From the NCBI RefSeq assembly GCF_001584615.1, contig NZ_LQQC01000010.1, forward strand, positions 248,001 to 312,000: a stretch of 64,000 nucleotides of DNA. Reading direction: 5' to 3'. This document shows positions 28,096 to 37,325 of this stretch, piece by piece; within the stretch, counting starts at the first letter, position 1; the number at the start of each line of letters is the position of its first letter. The translations under genes and the position numbers were made by a program. The notes under the pieces were generated by a model, which did no database searches, had not been told where the DNA came from, and saw only the letters and a program-made list of their open reading frames with translations. This DNA comes from Brevibacterium ravenspurgense. GTDB lineage: Bacteria > Actinomycetota > Actinomycetes > Actinomycetales > Brevibacteriaceae.

Positions 28096-29823
28096 ATGAA
28101 GAAGATTGTTCCCTGGCTGATCTACGCAGCGGCGCTCCTATGCCTGTCCGCTTGTGTCTACGCTGAGCTCTTGGCTGATTTCGATGGCAGGGTCTTTGCC
28201 GACAACGACGATTCCTCGCTTTTCATCTGGTGGATTGCACATACGGCCGATGTCGTCGCGGGATGGTTCGGCAGGACCACCGGCGGCGGTTCATTGCTGT
28301 ACACCACTGCGATGAACGCTCCCGTGGGAGTCAACGGAGCGTGGAACACGTCCCTGGTCGGCATTGGCCTCCCGCTTGTTCCGGTGACATGGGTATTCGG
28401 GCCCGTCGTCAGCTACAACCTTGCGATCGTGTGCGCCCCGGTAGTGTCTGCTCTGACGGCAGCGCTGCTCATTCGCCGTTTCACCCGTCTAGTGCCGGCG
28501 TTCTTCGGCGGTGCTCTCTACGGTTTCTCGACCTACACGATCGCGCAGTCATCGGGTCACCTCAACCTGGCATGGGCGGTGTTCCCACCTTTAGTCGTGC
28601 TCATGATGGTTCTTGTCGCACACGACCGCCGGTGGACTGTCCCGTTCGGCATTGTTCTGGGCTGGCAGTTCTATATTTCGACAGAGCTGCTGGCAGGCAC
28701 CTTCCTCGCGGTTCTCGTATTCTCTGCGGGTGCGTGTCTGACAGCGTGGCCACACGTTCGGCCATTCATTTCTGCGCTTCTCCTGCGCGGCTCAGCCGCG
28801 GCCGGGATCGCCCTTGTCATCGCCTCACCTCTGCTGTTCACCATGTGGCTGAAGGCAAACGGTCCGCGCGATTCTATTCGTCCGCACGGAGTGTGGAACA
28901 CAGACGTGCTGGACGTCATGACGCCGGGCCCGTACACGCGGATAGGCACCGGGCGTGAACTGTCCCGCGTCGAACCGATTGACCCGTCTGAATTAGGCGG
29001 CTACCTCAGCATCCTGTGGCTCGTTGTGTGTCTCGCTGCCGTAGTACTCCTGTGGAACCGCAGTCCGGCTGCCCGCACCGCAGCGTGTACTGGCTTCGGC
29101 ATGTGGGTGCTGTCCCTGGGCTCGCCCATCTTCTTAGGCGGTGAGCAGCTGCTGCCCTACGGACCGTTCCGCCTGGTAGAGCTGATCCCGGTGCTCAGCA
29201 ATATCCTCCCGATGCGGCTCATGGTCCACGTGGTCCTGGCCTGCTCTGTCCTGTCTGCGCTTTTGCTGAACAGCGCCAGACGAGTTTCGTCACGCGCGCT
29301 TATCGGCACTGCTCTGAGCGGAGTCCTCGTTCTGACCTCTGCGGCTCCTGTCCCAGCCCGCGATCTGCACATCCCAGAGTTCTACACCGATCAGGTACGG
29401 GATGCGATTCCCGCAGGTGCACTCGTCAAAACACTTCCCAGACCCCGGGCCTGGGCCTACCCTCGGGCGGACGAGGCGATGCTCTGGCAGGCGGTGTCCG
29501 GCATGCACTACCGGGAAACCGGGGGCTATTTCATCGGCGGACGCGACGACGCACCCGTCACCTACGCGGCTGCCGCCGATTCGCTCGATATTCTCCTAGA
29601 AGAACACCGTGACTCTCCGGTGCCGCGCGCCGAAGACCTGAGGGACGGAGTTCGGGAACTGTGCCGCGGGGGAGTGGACTACATCCTCATCGCAGATGAC
29701 GGCTTCTACCTGCCGCAGCCGGCCCCGGACATCGCCCGCGCTGTCGGAGCCGCTGCTGGTGTATCACCCCAGCACACCGGAGGGGTGTGGACGATCAAAC
29801 TGAGCAAGGAGCAAGGATGCTGA
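28096..29823 (+). CDS. Polytopic membrane protein, possible GT-C glycosyltransferase
   Basis: A 575-residue protein with an N-terminal membrane helix, about 10-11 further hydrophobic segments up to roughly residue 425, and a soluble C-terminal part of about 150 residues. An acidic DNDD at about 36-39, just after the first helix, followed by LFIWWIAH, recalls the first-loop acidic motif of GT-C glycosyltransferases (YfhO-like proteins), so sugar transfer from a lipid carrier at the membrane is plausible but unproven. I use the ATG at 28096 (MKKIVPWLIYAA), since earlier starts fall in the rpsA terminator. It contains three TTA codons (28591, 28993, 29134), rare in this GC-rich setting, and it splits rpsA from coaE, genes usually adjacent in actinobacteria. 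It overlaps coaE by 7 bp. Confidence 0.75.
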   Translation: MKKIVPWLIYAAALLCLSACVYAELLADFDGRVFADNDDSSLFIWWIAHTADVVAGWFGRTTGGGSLLYTTAMNAPVGVNGAWNTSLVGIGLPLVPVTWVFGPVVSYNLAIVCAPVVSALTAALLIRRFTRLVPAFFGGALYGFSTYTIAQSSGHLNLAWAVFPPLVVLMMVLVAHDRRWTVPFGIVLGWQFYISTELLAGTFLAVLVFSAGACLTAWPHVRPFISALLLRGSAAAGIALVIASPLLFTMWLKANGPRDSIRPHGVWNTDVLDVMTPGPYTRIGTGRELSRVEPIDPSELGGYLSILWLVVCLAAVVLLWNRSPAARTAACTGFGMWVLSLGSPIFLGGEQLLPYGPFRLVELIPVLSNILPMRLMVHVVLACSVLSALLLNSARRVSSRALIGTALSGVLVLTSAAPVPARDLHIPEFYTDQVRDAIPAGALVKTLPRPRAWAYPRADEAMLWQAVSGMHYRETGGYFIGGRDDAPVTYAAAADSLDILLEEHRDSPVPRAEDLRDGVRELCRGGVDYILIADDGFYLPQPAPDIARAVGAAAGVSPQHTGGVWTIKLSKEQGC

Positions 29824-30419
29824 AAATCGGTCTGACCGGCGGTATCGGAGCCGGCAAATCAACTGCTGCGGCACTTTTCACCGCGCGCGGCATTCCCGTC
29901 ATCGATTCGGATGTCGTCGCTCGCGAAATCGTCGAGCCCGGTCAGCCGGCTTTGGAAGCTCTGCGGGAGCGCTTCGGCGAATCGGTTCTCAAGGACGGTG
30001 AACTTGACCGCGCGGAACTGGCACGCCTTGCCTTTGCCGACGCCCAATCCACCCGGGCTCTCAACGACATCATGCACCCGGCTATTGCACAGCGGACACG
30101 GGAGCTGTTTGCCGAACATGCCGACGCGCCGATTGTCGTCCACGATGTTCCGCTGCTGGCCGAAAACGGCCTGGAGGACGACTACGACCTGGTTGTTGTT
30201 GTCGATGTCCCCGCGGAAGTGCGCCTGCAGCGCCTGGTTGAACTTCGCGGTATGGACGAAGCTGACGCCCGTCAGCGGATCCTCCGCCAGGCCTCTGATG
30301 ACCAGCGTCAGGCCATTGCGGATGTCGTACTCGACAATTCAGGCACTCCCGAAGAATTCGAGGAGCGCTTCGCAGACGCCTTCCAGAACGTGATCGAACC
30401 GGCAGCGCGCAAAGCCTGA
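29817..30419 (+). CDS. coaE: Dephospho-CoA kinase
   Basis: CoaE phosphorylates the ribose 3'-OH of dephospho-CoA, completing coenzyme A. The 200-residue kinase begins MLKIGLTGGIGAGKSTAA (Walker A), with VIDSDVVAREIV near 33-44, the LID and CoA-domain sequence VHDVPLLAENGLEDDYDLVVVV, and RGMDEADARQRILRQ. The ATG at 29817 has AAGGAGCAAGG upstream; a longer in-frame start at 29787 would lie in the upstream gene. Some actinobacterial CoaE proteins carry a C-terminal extension; this one does not. Confidence 0.95.
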   Translation: MLKIGLTGGIGAGKSTAAALFTARGIPVIDSDVVAREIVEPGQPALEALRERFGESVLKDGELDRAELARLAFADAQSTRALNDIMHPAIAQRTRELFAEHADAPIVVHDVPLLAENGLEDDYDLVVVVDVPAEVRLQRLVELRGMDEADARQRILRQASDDQRQAIADVVLDNSGTPEEFEERFADAFQNVIEPAARKA

Positions 30420-30456
30420 GCACACCCTCCGGAAACTGACAGATCTGCGGAAGCTC

Positions 30457-30467
30457 CGCCTCGTGAG
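30457..30467 (+). repeat. Intergenic CCTCGTG motif, copy 5
   Basis: CGCCTCGTGAG in the coaE 3' region, just after a GCGGA/TCCGC hairpin. It shares 15 identical bases (CTCCGCCTCGTGAGT) with copy 7. Confidence 0.5.
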
Positions 30468-30501
30468 TCAGCTGTCCAGCAGATCCACACGGACAAAAGG
30501 A

Positions 30502-30528
30502 AACAGCGCCGTCAATGACGGCGCTGTT
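30502..30528 (+). terminator. Bidirectional terminator between coaE and osmC
   Basis: A 12-bp perfect stem (AACAGCGCCGTC with GACGGCGCTGTT) and 3-nt loop between the two convergent stops. Confidence 0.8.
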
Positions 30529-30546
30529 CTCATGTCTGCGGGCAGA

Positions 30547-30975
30547 TCAGGCCATTGTGGCGCTGAGCGTGATCTTCACACCTGAGAGAGCTTTTGCAGC
30601 GGGGCAGGTCTTCTTGGCCCGCTCGGCAAGGGTCTGGAAGGTCTTCTGTTCGATGCCTTCCGCACGACCCACGGTCACGAGGTGGATTTCCTGGATTCCC
30701 TTGACCGGGTCGAAGGTGATGTCAGCACCCGTCGTGATCTGTTCGGGAGTGGCTCCCTCTTCTGCGACGATGTTGGCCAGCGCCATCGAGAAACACGATG
30801 CCAGGCCGGCACCGATCAGCTCTTCGGGGTTGGTGACCTTGTCGACCTGGGATTCTGCTCGGTTCGTCCAGTTGACGGTGAACGGGCCTAAACCTGAACT
30901 TTCCAGCGAAGCGGAACCTTCGCCGTCAGCCAGGTGGCCCTTCCAGGTGGCCTGTGCTTTTGTTACGCGGCTCAT
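30547..30975 (-). CDS. OsmC-family peroxiredoxin
   Basis: OsmC/Ohr proteins reduce organic hydroperoxides with a pair of cysteines. This 142-residue protein has the first cysteine in LIGAGLASCFSMALANI near 54-70 and the second in KKTCPAAKALSG near 121-132, spaced as in the family. It begins MSRVTKAQATWKGHLADGEG, closer to OsmC than Ohr. The ATG at 30975 is preceded by GAGGAGGCAAA. A -10 hexamer TAGAGT lies 30 nt upstream. It is a single-gene unit divergent from uvrB. Confidence 0.92.
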   Translation of the reverse strand: MSRVTKAQATWKGHLADGEGSASLESSGLGPFTVNWTNRAESQVDKVTNPEELIGAGLASCFSMALANIVAEEGATPEQITTGADITFDPVKGIQEIHLVTVGRAEGIEQKTFQTLAERAKKTCPAAKALSGVKITLSATMA

Positions 30976-31004
30976 TTTGCCTCCTCAGATTGGGGTTCAC
31001 TCCA

Positions 31005-31010
31005 ACTCTA
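31005..31010 (-). promoter_or_regulatory. Putative -10 element (TAGAGT) of osmC
   Basis: TAGAGT on the minus strand, with a leader of about 23 nt holding the GAGGAGG site. Confidence 0.55.
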
Positions 31011-31055
31011 TGCGCTTTGGCCACTCCGGCGCTCGTGGAGCGCTGTCGTGCAGAG

Positions 31056-31061
31056 TAGCCT
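31056..31061 (+). promoter_or_regulatory. Putative -10 element (TAGCCT) of uvrB, leaderless
   Basis: TAGCCT ends 6 nt before the uvrB ATG. I could not find a LexA-type operator (GAAC-N4-GTTC) near it. Confidence 0.55.
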
Positions 31062-31067
31062 GGGAGC

Positions 31068-33212
31068 ATGGCGCAGCAGTCTCTTCCCGTTCCCAAGATC
31101 GGTCACCGGCCGGAAGTCACCCGCTCGGTGGCCCCGTTCGAGGTCGTCAGCGAGTACAAGCCGTCTGGCGATCAGCCCACGGCCATTGCCGAAATGGCCG
31201 AGCGGCTGCGGGCGGGCGAAAAAGACGTCGTGCTGATGGGTGCTACGGGTACGGGTAAGTCAGCGACAACAGCGTGGCTGATCGAAGAAGTGCAGCGGCC
31301 CACGCTCATCATGGCGCACAACAAAACCCTGGCCGCTCAGCTGGCCAATGAGTTCCGGCAGCTGCTGCCGAACAATGCAGTCGAATACTTTGTGTCCTAC
31401 TACGACTACTACCAGCCGGAAGCCTATGTGCCGCAGACGGACACATTCATCGAAAAGGACTCGTCGATCAATGACGAGGTTGAGCGTCTGCGCCACTCCG
31501 CAACGAACGCACTGCTGACCCGCAGGGATGTCGTCGTCGTGTCAACGGTGTCCTGCATTTACGGTCTGGGAACTCCGGAAGAGTACGTGGACCGCATGGT
31601 GTCACTCGAAGTGGGTGAAGAGGTCGACCGTGATGCGCTGCTCAAACAGTTCGTCACAATGCAGTACACCCGCAACGACGTGGCATTCACCCGCGGTACG
31701 TTTCGCGTGCGCGGTGACACGGTCGAAATCATCCCGCAGTACGAAGAGCTCGCCATCCGCATTGAGTTCTTCGGCGACGAAATCGAAGCTCTCTACACCC
31801 TGCACCCGCTGACCGGCGAAATCATTCGCGAAGAAGAGGTCATCCACATCTTCCCGGCGTCGCACTATGTGGCTGGTGAAGACCGCATGGCTCGGGCAAT
31901 TGCAGATATCGAGGCGGAACTGCAGGAACGACTGGCCGAACTCGAGGGCCAGAACAAGCTGCTGGAAGCCCAGCGTCTGAAGATGCGCACCACCTACGAC
32001 CTCGAAATGATGCAGTCGATGGGCTTCACGTCCGGGATTGAGAACTACTCGCGGCACATCGACGGTCGTGCGGCCGGCACCGCGCCGAACTGTCTGTTGG
32101 ACTACTTCCCGGAGGACTTCCTACTGGTGGTCGACGAATCGCACGTCACAATCCCGCAGATCGGCGGTATGTACGAAGGCGACATGTCGCGCAAGCGGAC
32201 ACTCGTTGAGCACGGCTTCCGCCTGCCGAGCGCCCTGGACAACAGGCCGCTGCGGTTCTCGGAGTTCCAGGATCGGATCGGCCAGACCGTCTACCTGTCC
32301 GCTACACCCGGTGACTATGAGCTCGAGCGCTCCAACGGCGTTGTCGAACAGATCATTCGCCCCACCGGCCTGGTGGACCCGAAGGTCATCGTCAAACCCA
32401 CGCGCGGTCAGATTGACGACCTGCTGGATGAAATCAACCTGCGGGTGGAGCGCAACGAGCGGGTGCTCGTGACGACGCTGACGAAGAAGATGGCCGAAGA
32501 CCTGACGGACTATCTGCTCAACCACAACGTACGGGTTGAATACCTCCACTCGGATGTTGACACCCTCCGCCGTGTTGAGCTGCTGAGCGAACTGCGCTCC
32601 GGTGTTTTCGATGTGCTGGTCGGCATCAACCTGCTGCGTGAGGGTCTCGACCTGCCCGAGGTGTCGCTCGTGTCGATCCTCGATGCGGACAAGGAGGGAT
32701 TCCTGCGATCCACCACCTCGCTCATTCAGACCATCGGCCGTGCTGCCCGAAACGTCAACGGCGAAGTGCACATGTACGCAGATACCCGCACGGAGTCCAT
32801 GCAGAAGGCCATTGAGGAAACCGAGCGCCGCCGCGAAAAGCAGATCGCGTTCAACAAAGAGCACGGAATCGATCCGAAGCCGCTGGTCAAGAAGATCGCG
32901 GACATCACAGAACGGCTCAAGCGCGACAACGAAGACACCGCGGAGCTTCTCAACGACTTCGACTACGGCAAGGGCAAACGCGGCTACAACTCGGCCCAAA
33001 CCGATGAGCAGCGCGCCCGTTCTGCCGGTCAGGAGACAGGGCAGCCGACATCGGTGCGCCCACCGACGACCGACCTGCCTGAGCTCATTGCTGAACTGAC
33101 CGAACAGATGAACCAGGCGGCAGCCGACCTGCAGTTTGAACTCGCGGCACGTCTGCGCGACGAACTGCAGGAGCTCAAACGTGATCTGCGTCAGATCCAG
33201 CGCGAAAGCTGA
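31068..33212 (+). CDS. uvrB: Excinuclease ABC subunit B
   Basis: UvrB is the damage-verifying helicase-like subunit of nucleotide excision repair, loaded by UvrA and incised with UvrC. The 714-residue protein has Walker A GATGTGKS near 58-65, the DNA-gripping beta-hairpin ([18 protein letters not shown] near 110-127), DE-box VDESHV, later helicase motifs QTIGRAARN, and a C-terminal UVR domain ([20 protein letters not shown]) that contacts UvrC. The start at 31068 is 6 nt after a -10 hexamer. uvrA and uvrC follow 4-7 kb downstream with terC, a YciI gene and a helicase in between. Confidence 0.97.
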   Translation: MAQQSLPVPKIGHRPEVTRSVAPFEVVSEYKPSGDQPTAIAEMAERLRAGEKDVVLMGATGTGKSATTAWLIEEVQRPTLIMAHNKTLAAQLANEFRQLLPNNAVEYFVSYYDYYQPEAYVPQTDTFIEKDSSINDEVERLRHSATNALLTRRDVVVVSTVSCIYGLGTPEEYVDRMVSLEVGEEVDRDALLKQFVTMQYTRNDVAFTRGTFRVRGDTVEIIPQYEELAIRIEFFGDEIEALYTLHPLTGEIIREEEVIHIFPASHYVAGEDRMARAIADIEAELQERLAELEGQNKLLEAQRLKMRTTYDLEMMQSMGFTSGIENYSRHIDGRAAGTAPNCLLDYFPEDFLLVVDESHVTIPQIGGMYEGDMSRKRTLVEHGFRLPSALDNRPLRFSEFQDRIGQTVYLSATPGDYELERSNGVVEQIIRPTGLVDPKVIVKPTRGQIDDLLDEINLRVERNERVLVTTLTKKMAEDLTDYLLNHNVRVEYLHSDVDTLRRVELLSELRSGVFDVLVGINLLREGLDLPEVSLVSILDADKEGFLRSTTSLIQTIGRAARNVNGEVHMYADTRTESMQKAIEETERRREKQIAFNKEHGIDPKPLVKKIADITERLKRDNEDTAELLNDFDYGKGKRGYNSAQTDEQRARSAGQETGQPTSVRPPTTDLPELIAELTEQMNQAAADLQFELAARLRDELQELKRDLRQIQRES

Positions 33213-33234
33213 GCAGTCGGTCCTCGCTGTGCTC

Positions 33235-33240
33235 TAGACT
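33235..33240 (+). promoter_or_regulatory. Putative -10 element (TAGACT) of the terC riboswitch transcript
   Basis: TAGACT, the same hexamer as upstream of fmt. It predicts a TSS around 33247, exactly where the riboswitch P1 stem begins. Confidence 0.6.
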
Positions 33241-33246
33241 GGATAG

Positions 33247-33363
33247 CCGGTGAAGGGGAGTATCCTCATGTGCTGATTCGTCAACACGAAACCGTCCGGC
33301 GGCCAGCCGGGTCGGGTTCCGGGTCAGCAGCGCGCAGCAGCGGCGCAGGAAAGACTTTCACGG
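33247..33363 (+). promoter_or_regulatory. yybP-ykoY manganese riboswitch
   Basis: This leader has the hallmark GGGGAGTA loop (33255-33262) immediately after a P1 strand, a conserved GTCAACA (33280-33286), GC-rich hairpins, and a closing GAAAGACTTTCAC. P1 pairs GTGAAGG (33250-33256) with CTTTCAC (33355-33361). The yybP-ykoY family senses Mn2+ and is known to control TerC/Alx and MntP genes. Only about 29 nt separate it from the GTG of terC and I see no strong terminator hairpin with a U tract, so control may act on ribosome access. Confidence 0.78.
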
Positions 33364-33392
33364 ACGTCATCGACCCCTAAGAAAGAACTCTC

Positions 33393-34379
33393 GTGCACCA
33401 CGAATCAGCCAGCGGCCTTTCGCTGACCTTTGAATTCATCGTCCTCGGCGCACTCTGTGTGCTTCTCCTGGCAGACCTGCTGCTCATCCTCAAACGCCCA
33501 CACCGGCCTTCCAACCGCGAAGCCGGCCTGTGGGTCGGCTTCTACGTCGCACTCGCCCTGATCTTCGCGGGCGTGCTGTATCTCTTCGGCAATAAGCAGG
33601 CCAGCGGCGAGTTTCTCGCCGGATGGCTCATGGAGTATTCGCTGTCAATCGACAACGTCTTCGTGTTCATCATCGTGCTGTCTGCCTTCAAGGTGCCGCC
33701 CCGGTATCAGCAGGAAGTCCTCATGGTTGGCATCATCATTTCGCTGGTCTTCCGGGGCATCTTCATCCTCGCGGGCGTGTGGGTCATCGAGAAGTTCATC
33801 TGGGTGTTCTTCATCTTCGGCGCGTTCCTCCTGTGGACCGCGTGGAAGCAGGCCACGGAGAAAGACGACGACGACGGCGGTGACAACCTGCTCGTCCGCA
33901 TGGTGAAGAAGCGGTTTCCGTTCACGGACGATTACCACGACAACAAGATCTTCGTGAAGATCGACGGCAAGCGGTTTGCCACACCGATGCTTCTGGTGTT
34001 CATCGCGATCGGCACCACGGACATCATGTTCGCACTCGACTCGATCCCTGCGATTATGGCGGTCACCCGTTCGGCGTTCATCATCTTCACCGCAAACCTG
34101 TTCGCACTCATGGGTCTGCGCCAGCTGTACTTCCTGCTGGAGAACATGGCCGACAACCTGCAGTACCTCAAGTACGGAATCGCCGTCATCCTCGGCTACA
34201 TCGGCTTCAAACTCATCTACACGGCAGCCCGCGAAACCTTCGCCCACCAGCTTCCGGAAATCCCTCTGGCAGTCTCACTCGGCGTCATCGTGGTCTCCAT
34301 GACGGTTGCCGTCATCGCCAGCCTCGTCAAGCGCCGGCGCGACTACCGGCACTTCCGCAGCGAGCACCTCGGCAGCTGA
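33393..34379 (+). CDS. TerC/Alx family membrane protein, probable manganese exporter
   Basis: TerC-family proteins such as Alx, MeeF and MeeY are linked to manganese export and to metalation of secreted proteins. The 328-residue protein has about eight membrane segments and the two conserved acidic motifs MEYSLSIDNVFVF near 79-91 and MFALDSIPAIMAV near 212-224, plus a charged loop KDDDDGGDN after the fourth helix. The GTG at 33393 follows a Mn2+-type riboswitch, which strongly supports a role in manganese balance over the older tellurite-resistance label. It ends at a terminator shared with the convergent YciI gene. Confidence 0.92.
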   Translation: MHHESASGLSLTFEFIVLGALCVLLLADLLLILKRPHRPSNREAGLWVGFYVALALIFAGVLYLFGNKQASGEFLAGWLMEYSLSIDNVFVFIIVLSAFKVPPRYQQEVLMVGIIISLVFRGIFILAGVWVIEKFIWVFFIFGAFLLWTAWKQATEKDDDDGGDNLLVRMVKKRFPFTDDYHDNKIFVKIDGKRFATPMLLVFIAIGTTDIMFALDSIPAIMAVTRSAFIIFTANLFALMGLRQLYFLLENMADNLQYLKYGIAVILGYIGFKLIYTAARETFAHQLPEIPLAVSLGVIVVSMTVAVIASLVKRRRDYRHFRSEHLGS

Positions 34380-34403
34380 GGTCAGCCGACCGAACAGCAC
34401 AAA

Positions 34404-34431
34404 AAGGGCGGACGCATGTGCGTCCGCCCTT
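34404..34431 (+). terminator. Bidirectional terminator between terC and the YciI gene
   Basis: A 13-bp stem (AAGGGCGGACGCA with TGCGTCCGCCCTT) around a 2-base centre, between convergent stops. Confidence 0.85.
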
Positions 34432-34447
34432 GTCGTTGAAGATCAGA

Positions 34448-34741
34448 TCAGCGTGCCTGTCCGAAACCTCCGATGACGATGTCCCATTCGTCGATCGTGG
34501 TCTCGGTGATGACCCGAGCTTCTGCGAAGGGATCGTTCGTCAGGAGGTCTTCGACATTGGCCTTGTCGTCGGCTTGGAATATCAGGAGGGCACCCGGCTG
34601 TTGAACATTGGCGAGAGGACCCGACGCCATGAGCATGCCGGCATCAGCCAGTTTGGCCAGCCACTCCCGGTGCGTGGGACGCACCTCCAGTCGCGTCTGT
34701 TCATCGTCGCTGTAGCGATAGGTGACCGCATAGAAAGCCAT
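34448..34741 (-). CDS. YciI-family protein
   Basis: A 97-residue ferredoxin-like protein of the YciI family: MAFYAVTYRYSDDEQTRLEVRPTHREWL with the conserved His-x-x-(W/Y)L arrangement, GMLMASGPLAN, LLIFQADDKANVEDLLTNDPFAEA. The conserved His and Asp residues suggest an enzymatic role, but the family has few assigned activities. The ATG at 34741 has GAGAGGAACGCC upstream. It is antisense-adjacent to the helicase gene, and the two 5' ends are divergent. Confidence 0.85.
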   Translation of the reverse strand: MAFYAVTYRYSDDEQTRLEVRPTHREWLAKLADAGMLMASGPLANVQQPGALLIFQADDKANVEDLLTNDPFAEARVITETTIDEWDIVIGGFGQAR

Positions 34742-34793
34742 GGCGTTCCTCTCATGGGGAATAATGGGTAGTCCCAGTCAGTCTAGTTCAGGA

Positions 34794-37322
34794 ATGGGTA
34801 ATCGCTTCGTGAGTGCACTTGAGCAGATACCGGAAGAATTCGCCTCTGCCGACACCGTGTACGAAGCATTCGAAGACTATGTGAGCGGTTTGGGCCTGAG
34901 CTTGTACGACGCTCAGCAGGAAGCGATACTCGCAGTTCTCGCAGGCGACAACACGATCGTCGCAACACCCACCGGCTCCGGAAAGTCGATGGTGGCCCTC
35001 GCCGGCGCCTACTGGGGTGTCAGCACCGGGGTGCGGGTCTACTACACCGCTCCGATCAAGGCTCTCGTATCTGAAAAGTTCTTTGACTTAAGCGAGCGCT
35101 TGGGTGCCGACAACGTCGGCATGGTCACCGGTGACAGTTCGGTCAACGCGGACGCTCCCGTCATCTGCGCCACGGCGGAGATCCTCGCCAACCAGGCGCT
35201 GCGTGAAGGCCCAATGCTGGACGTGGGAATCGTCATCATGGACGAGTTCCACTACTTCGGCGATCCCCAGCGCGGCTGGGCGTGGCAGGTGCCGCTGCTG
35301 ACGCTGCCGCAGTCGCAGTTCGTCCTCATGTCCGCAACCCTCGGCGACACTACCGCTATCGCCAAGGGCATGGAGGAGCTCACCGGACGGTCCACGTCCT
35401 ATGTGACGGGTGCGCAGAGACCGGTGCCGCTGGAATTCAGCTACTCGGAAGAACCGCTGCAGGAAACCCTTCACGCCCTCGTCCGCCACGATCAGGCTCC
35501 CGTCTACGTTGTGTCGTTTTCCCAGCGGCAGGCAGCAGAGCTGGCCGGGTCGATTGTGAGCGCCAATCTCGCCACCCGAGAGGAGCGCGAGGCGATCGCC
35601 GATGAGATTCGCGGCTTCGGCTTTCAGAAGGGCTTCGGAACGACGCTCAAGCGGCTTCTGCTGCACGGCATCGGCGTCCACCATGCCGGGATGCTGCCCA
35701 AATACCGACGCCTTGTTGAACACTTGGCTGGCAAGGGGCTGCTCAAAGTCATTTCGGGCACGGACACGCTCGGCATCGGCATCAACGTGCCCATCCGAAC
35801 AGTTCTGCTGACAGCGCTGACGAAGTTCGACGGTTCGAAGATGCGCAGGCTCACAGTCCGCGAATTCCAGCAGATCGCCGGCCGCGCCGGCCGTGCGGGC
35901 TTCGACACCGTCGGTTTTGTGGTCGCGCAGGCACCCGAACACGAAATCGAAAACAAGAAGGCGGCGGATAAGGCCGCCAACAGCAATAAGAAGCGCAAAC
36001 CGGCTAAGAAGCAGCCGCCGGCGGGCTTCGTGGGCTGGTCACAGGATACTTTCGAGAACCTGCGCGACAGCGAAGTCGAAGAGCTCCGCTCGCGCATGAA
36101 GATCACCCACTCGACTGTCATCAACCTCGCCGCCCGCGGGGGAGATGTCGTGAAGACCGTGCGCGACTTCATTGCCTCGACTCACGAAACTCCGTCGCGC
36201 AAACTCGACATGCAGCTGCGCGCGCTGCGCATCGGCCGAGCATTGCTCAATGCGGACGTCCTCGTGCGCACAGAAGAGGACGGCAGGGTGCGCTTCGAAC
36301 TCGCCGAGGACTTCGGTCCGCAGTTCGCACTCAACCAGCCGCTCTCACCTTTCGCTTTGGCTGCCTTGGAGCTTTTTGACCCCGAAGCAGACGACTGGGC
36401 GGACAACGTCCTCAGCGTCATCGAGGCGACGACAGAAGTCCCGTACCACGTTCTGCGTGGACAGCTGGATCGGCTCAAGGGTGAAGAGATCCAGGCGCTC
36501 AAGTCTGAGGGTGTGCCCTATGACGAGCGCATGGCGATTATCGACGAAATGGAGCTGCCCCGCCCCAACGGGGACGTGCTGGATGAGGCCTTTGAGGCGT
36601 TCACGGAGCACGCTCCGTGGTTGCGCGAGATCGGCATTGAGCCAAAAGCCGTTGTGGCCGACATGATCAGCCAGGCCATGAACTTCTCGCAGTTCGTCAT
36701 GTACTACAAGCTGGCTCGCGTTGAGGGCGGACTGCTGCGCTATCTGACGGATGTCTATCGCGCGCTCGTCCAGACAGTGCCGGAAGACCTTGTGACGGAA
36801 CCGCTGCAGAACATCATCGACTGGCTGGGTGATCTCGTGCTGCGCGTTGATTCCTCCCTCGTGCAGGAATGGGAGGCTCTGCGCAGGGCCGGTGCTGAAG
36901 AGACCGATACCCTTCCCCTGGAGCACGCAGCCCGTAAGCTCACCGACGATGAGCGCGCTTTCACGATACTTGTCCGCAACGCCCTGTTCCACCGTGTGCT
37001 TCTGGCCGAGCGCGCCGCTTACCGGGCCCTGGGTGAGCTCGACGGTGAGGACGGATGGGACCACCGGCAGTGGGAGGATGCGATCGAAGCCTTCTACGAC
37101 GAATACGGTGACCTCGGAGTCGGCGCCGATGCGCGTTCGGCTGCTTTCGTGCACATCCGCCGTGACGGCAGAACCTGGATGGTCGACCAGATACTCGACG
37201 ACCCTGAAGGCGACAGGGATTGGGCCATTCGCGCCCAAGTCGATCTAGACGCCTCGGATGATCTTGGAGAACCTGCGGTGACGATCATCGACGTCGCCCC
37301 ACGTTCGGAAATGGAGAGCTGA
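34794..37322 (+). CDS. DEAD/DEAH-box helicase with C-terminal DUF3516-like region
   Basis: An Mtr4/Ski2-like superfamily 2 helicase, probably acting on RNA or structured nucleic acid. From ATG 34794 it has 842 residues; GTG 34809 and ATG 34740 are alternatives in the same frame and I cannot settle the start. Motifs: LYDAQQEAILAVLAG (Q-motif region), Walker A ATPTGSGKS, DEFHYF (DExH), MSATLGD, HHAGMLPKYRRLVEHL, and IAGRAGRAGFDT (motif VI). A lysine-rich stretch follows, then about 400 residues of the actinobacterial DUF3516 type. It ends 3 nt before uvrA, so it may be cotranscribed with the excision-repair genes. The exact role is unknown. Confidence 0.87.
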   Translation: MGNRFVSALEQIPEEFASADTVYEAFEDYVSGLGLSLYDAQQEAILAVLAGDNTIVATPTGSGKSMVALAGAYWGVSTGVRVYYTAPIKALVSEKFFDLSERLGADNVGMVTGDSSVNADAPVICATAEILANQALREGPMLDVGIVIMDEFHYFGDPQRGWAWQVPLLTLPQSQFVLMSATLGDTTAIAKGMEELTGRSTSYVTGAQRPVPLEFSYSEEPLQETLHALVRHDQAPVYVVSFSQRQAAELAGSIVSANLATREEREAIADEIRGFGFQKGFGTTLKRLLLHGIGVHHAGMLPKYRRLVEHLAGKGLLKVISGTDTLGIGINVPIRTVLLTALTKFDGSKMRRLTVREFQQIAGRAGRAGFDTVGFVVAQAPEHEIENKKAADKAANSNKKRKPAKKQPPAGFVGWSQDTFENLRDSEVEELRSRMKITHSTVINLAARGGDVVKTVRDFIASTHETPSRKLDMQLRALRIGRALLNADVLVRTEEDGRVRFELAEDFGPQFALNQPLSPFALAALELFDPEADDWADNVLSVIEATTEVPYHVLRGQLDRLKGEEIQALKSEGVPYDERMAIIDEMELPRPNGDVLDEAFEAFTEHAPWLREIGIEPKAVVADMISQAMNFSQFVMYYKLARVEGGLLRYLTDVYRALVQTVPEDLVTEPLQNIIDWLGDLVLRVDSSLVQEWEALRRAGAEETDTLPLEHAARKLTDDERAFTILVRNALFHRVLLAERAAYRALGELDGEDGWDHRQWEDAIEAFYDEYGDLGVGADARSAAFVHIRRDGRTWMVDQILDDPEGDRDWAIRAQVDLDASDDLGEPAVTIIDVAPRSEMES

Positions 37323-37325
37323 TAC

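Noticed and set aside
31011-31067. SOS (LexA) box controlling uvrB
   Set aside because: No GAAC-N4-GTTC type palindrome is visible here or before uvrA.
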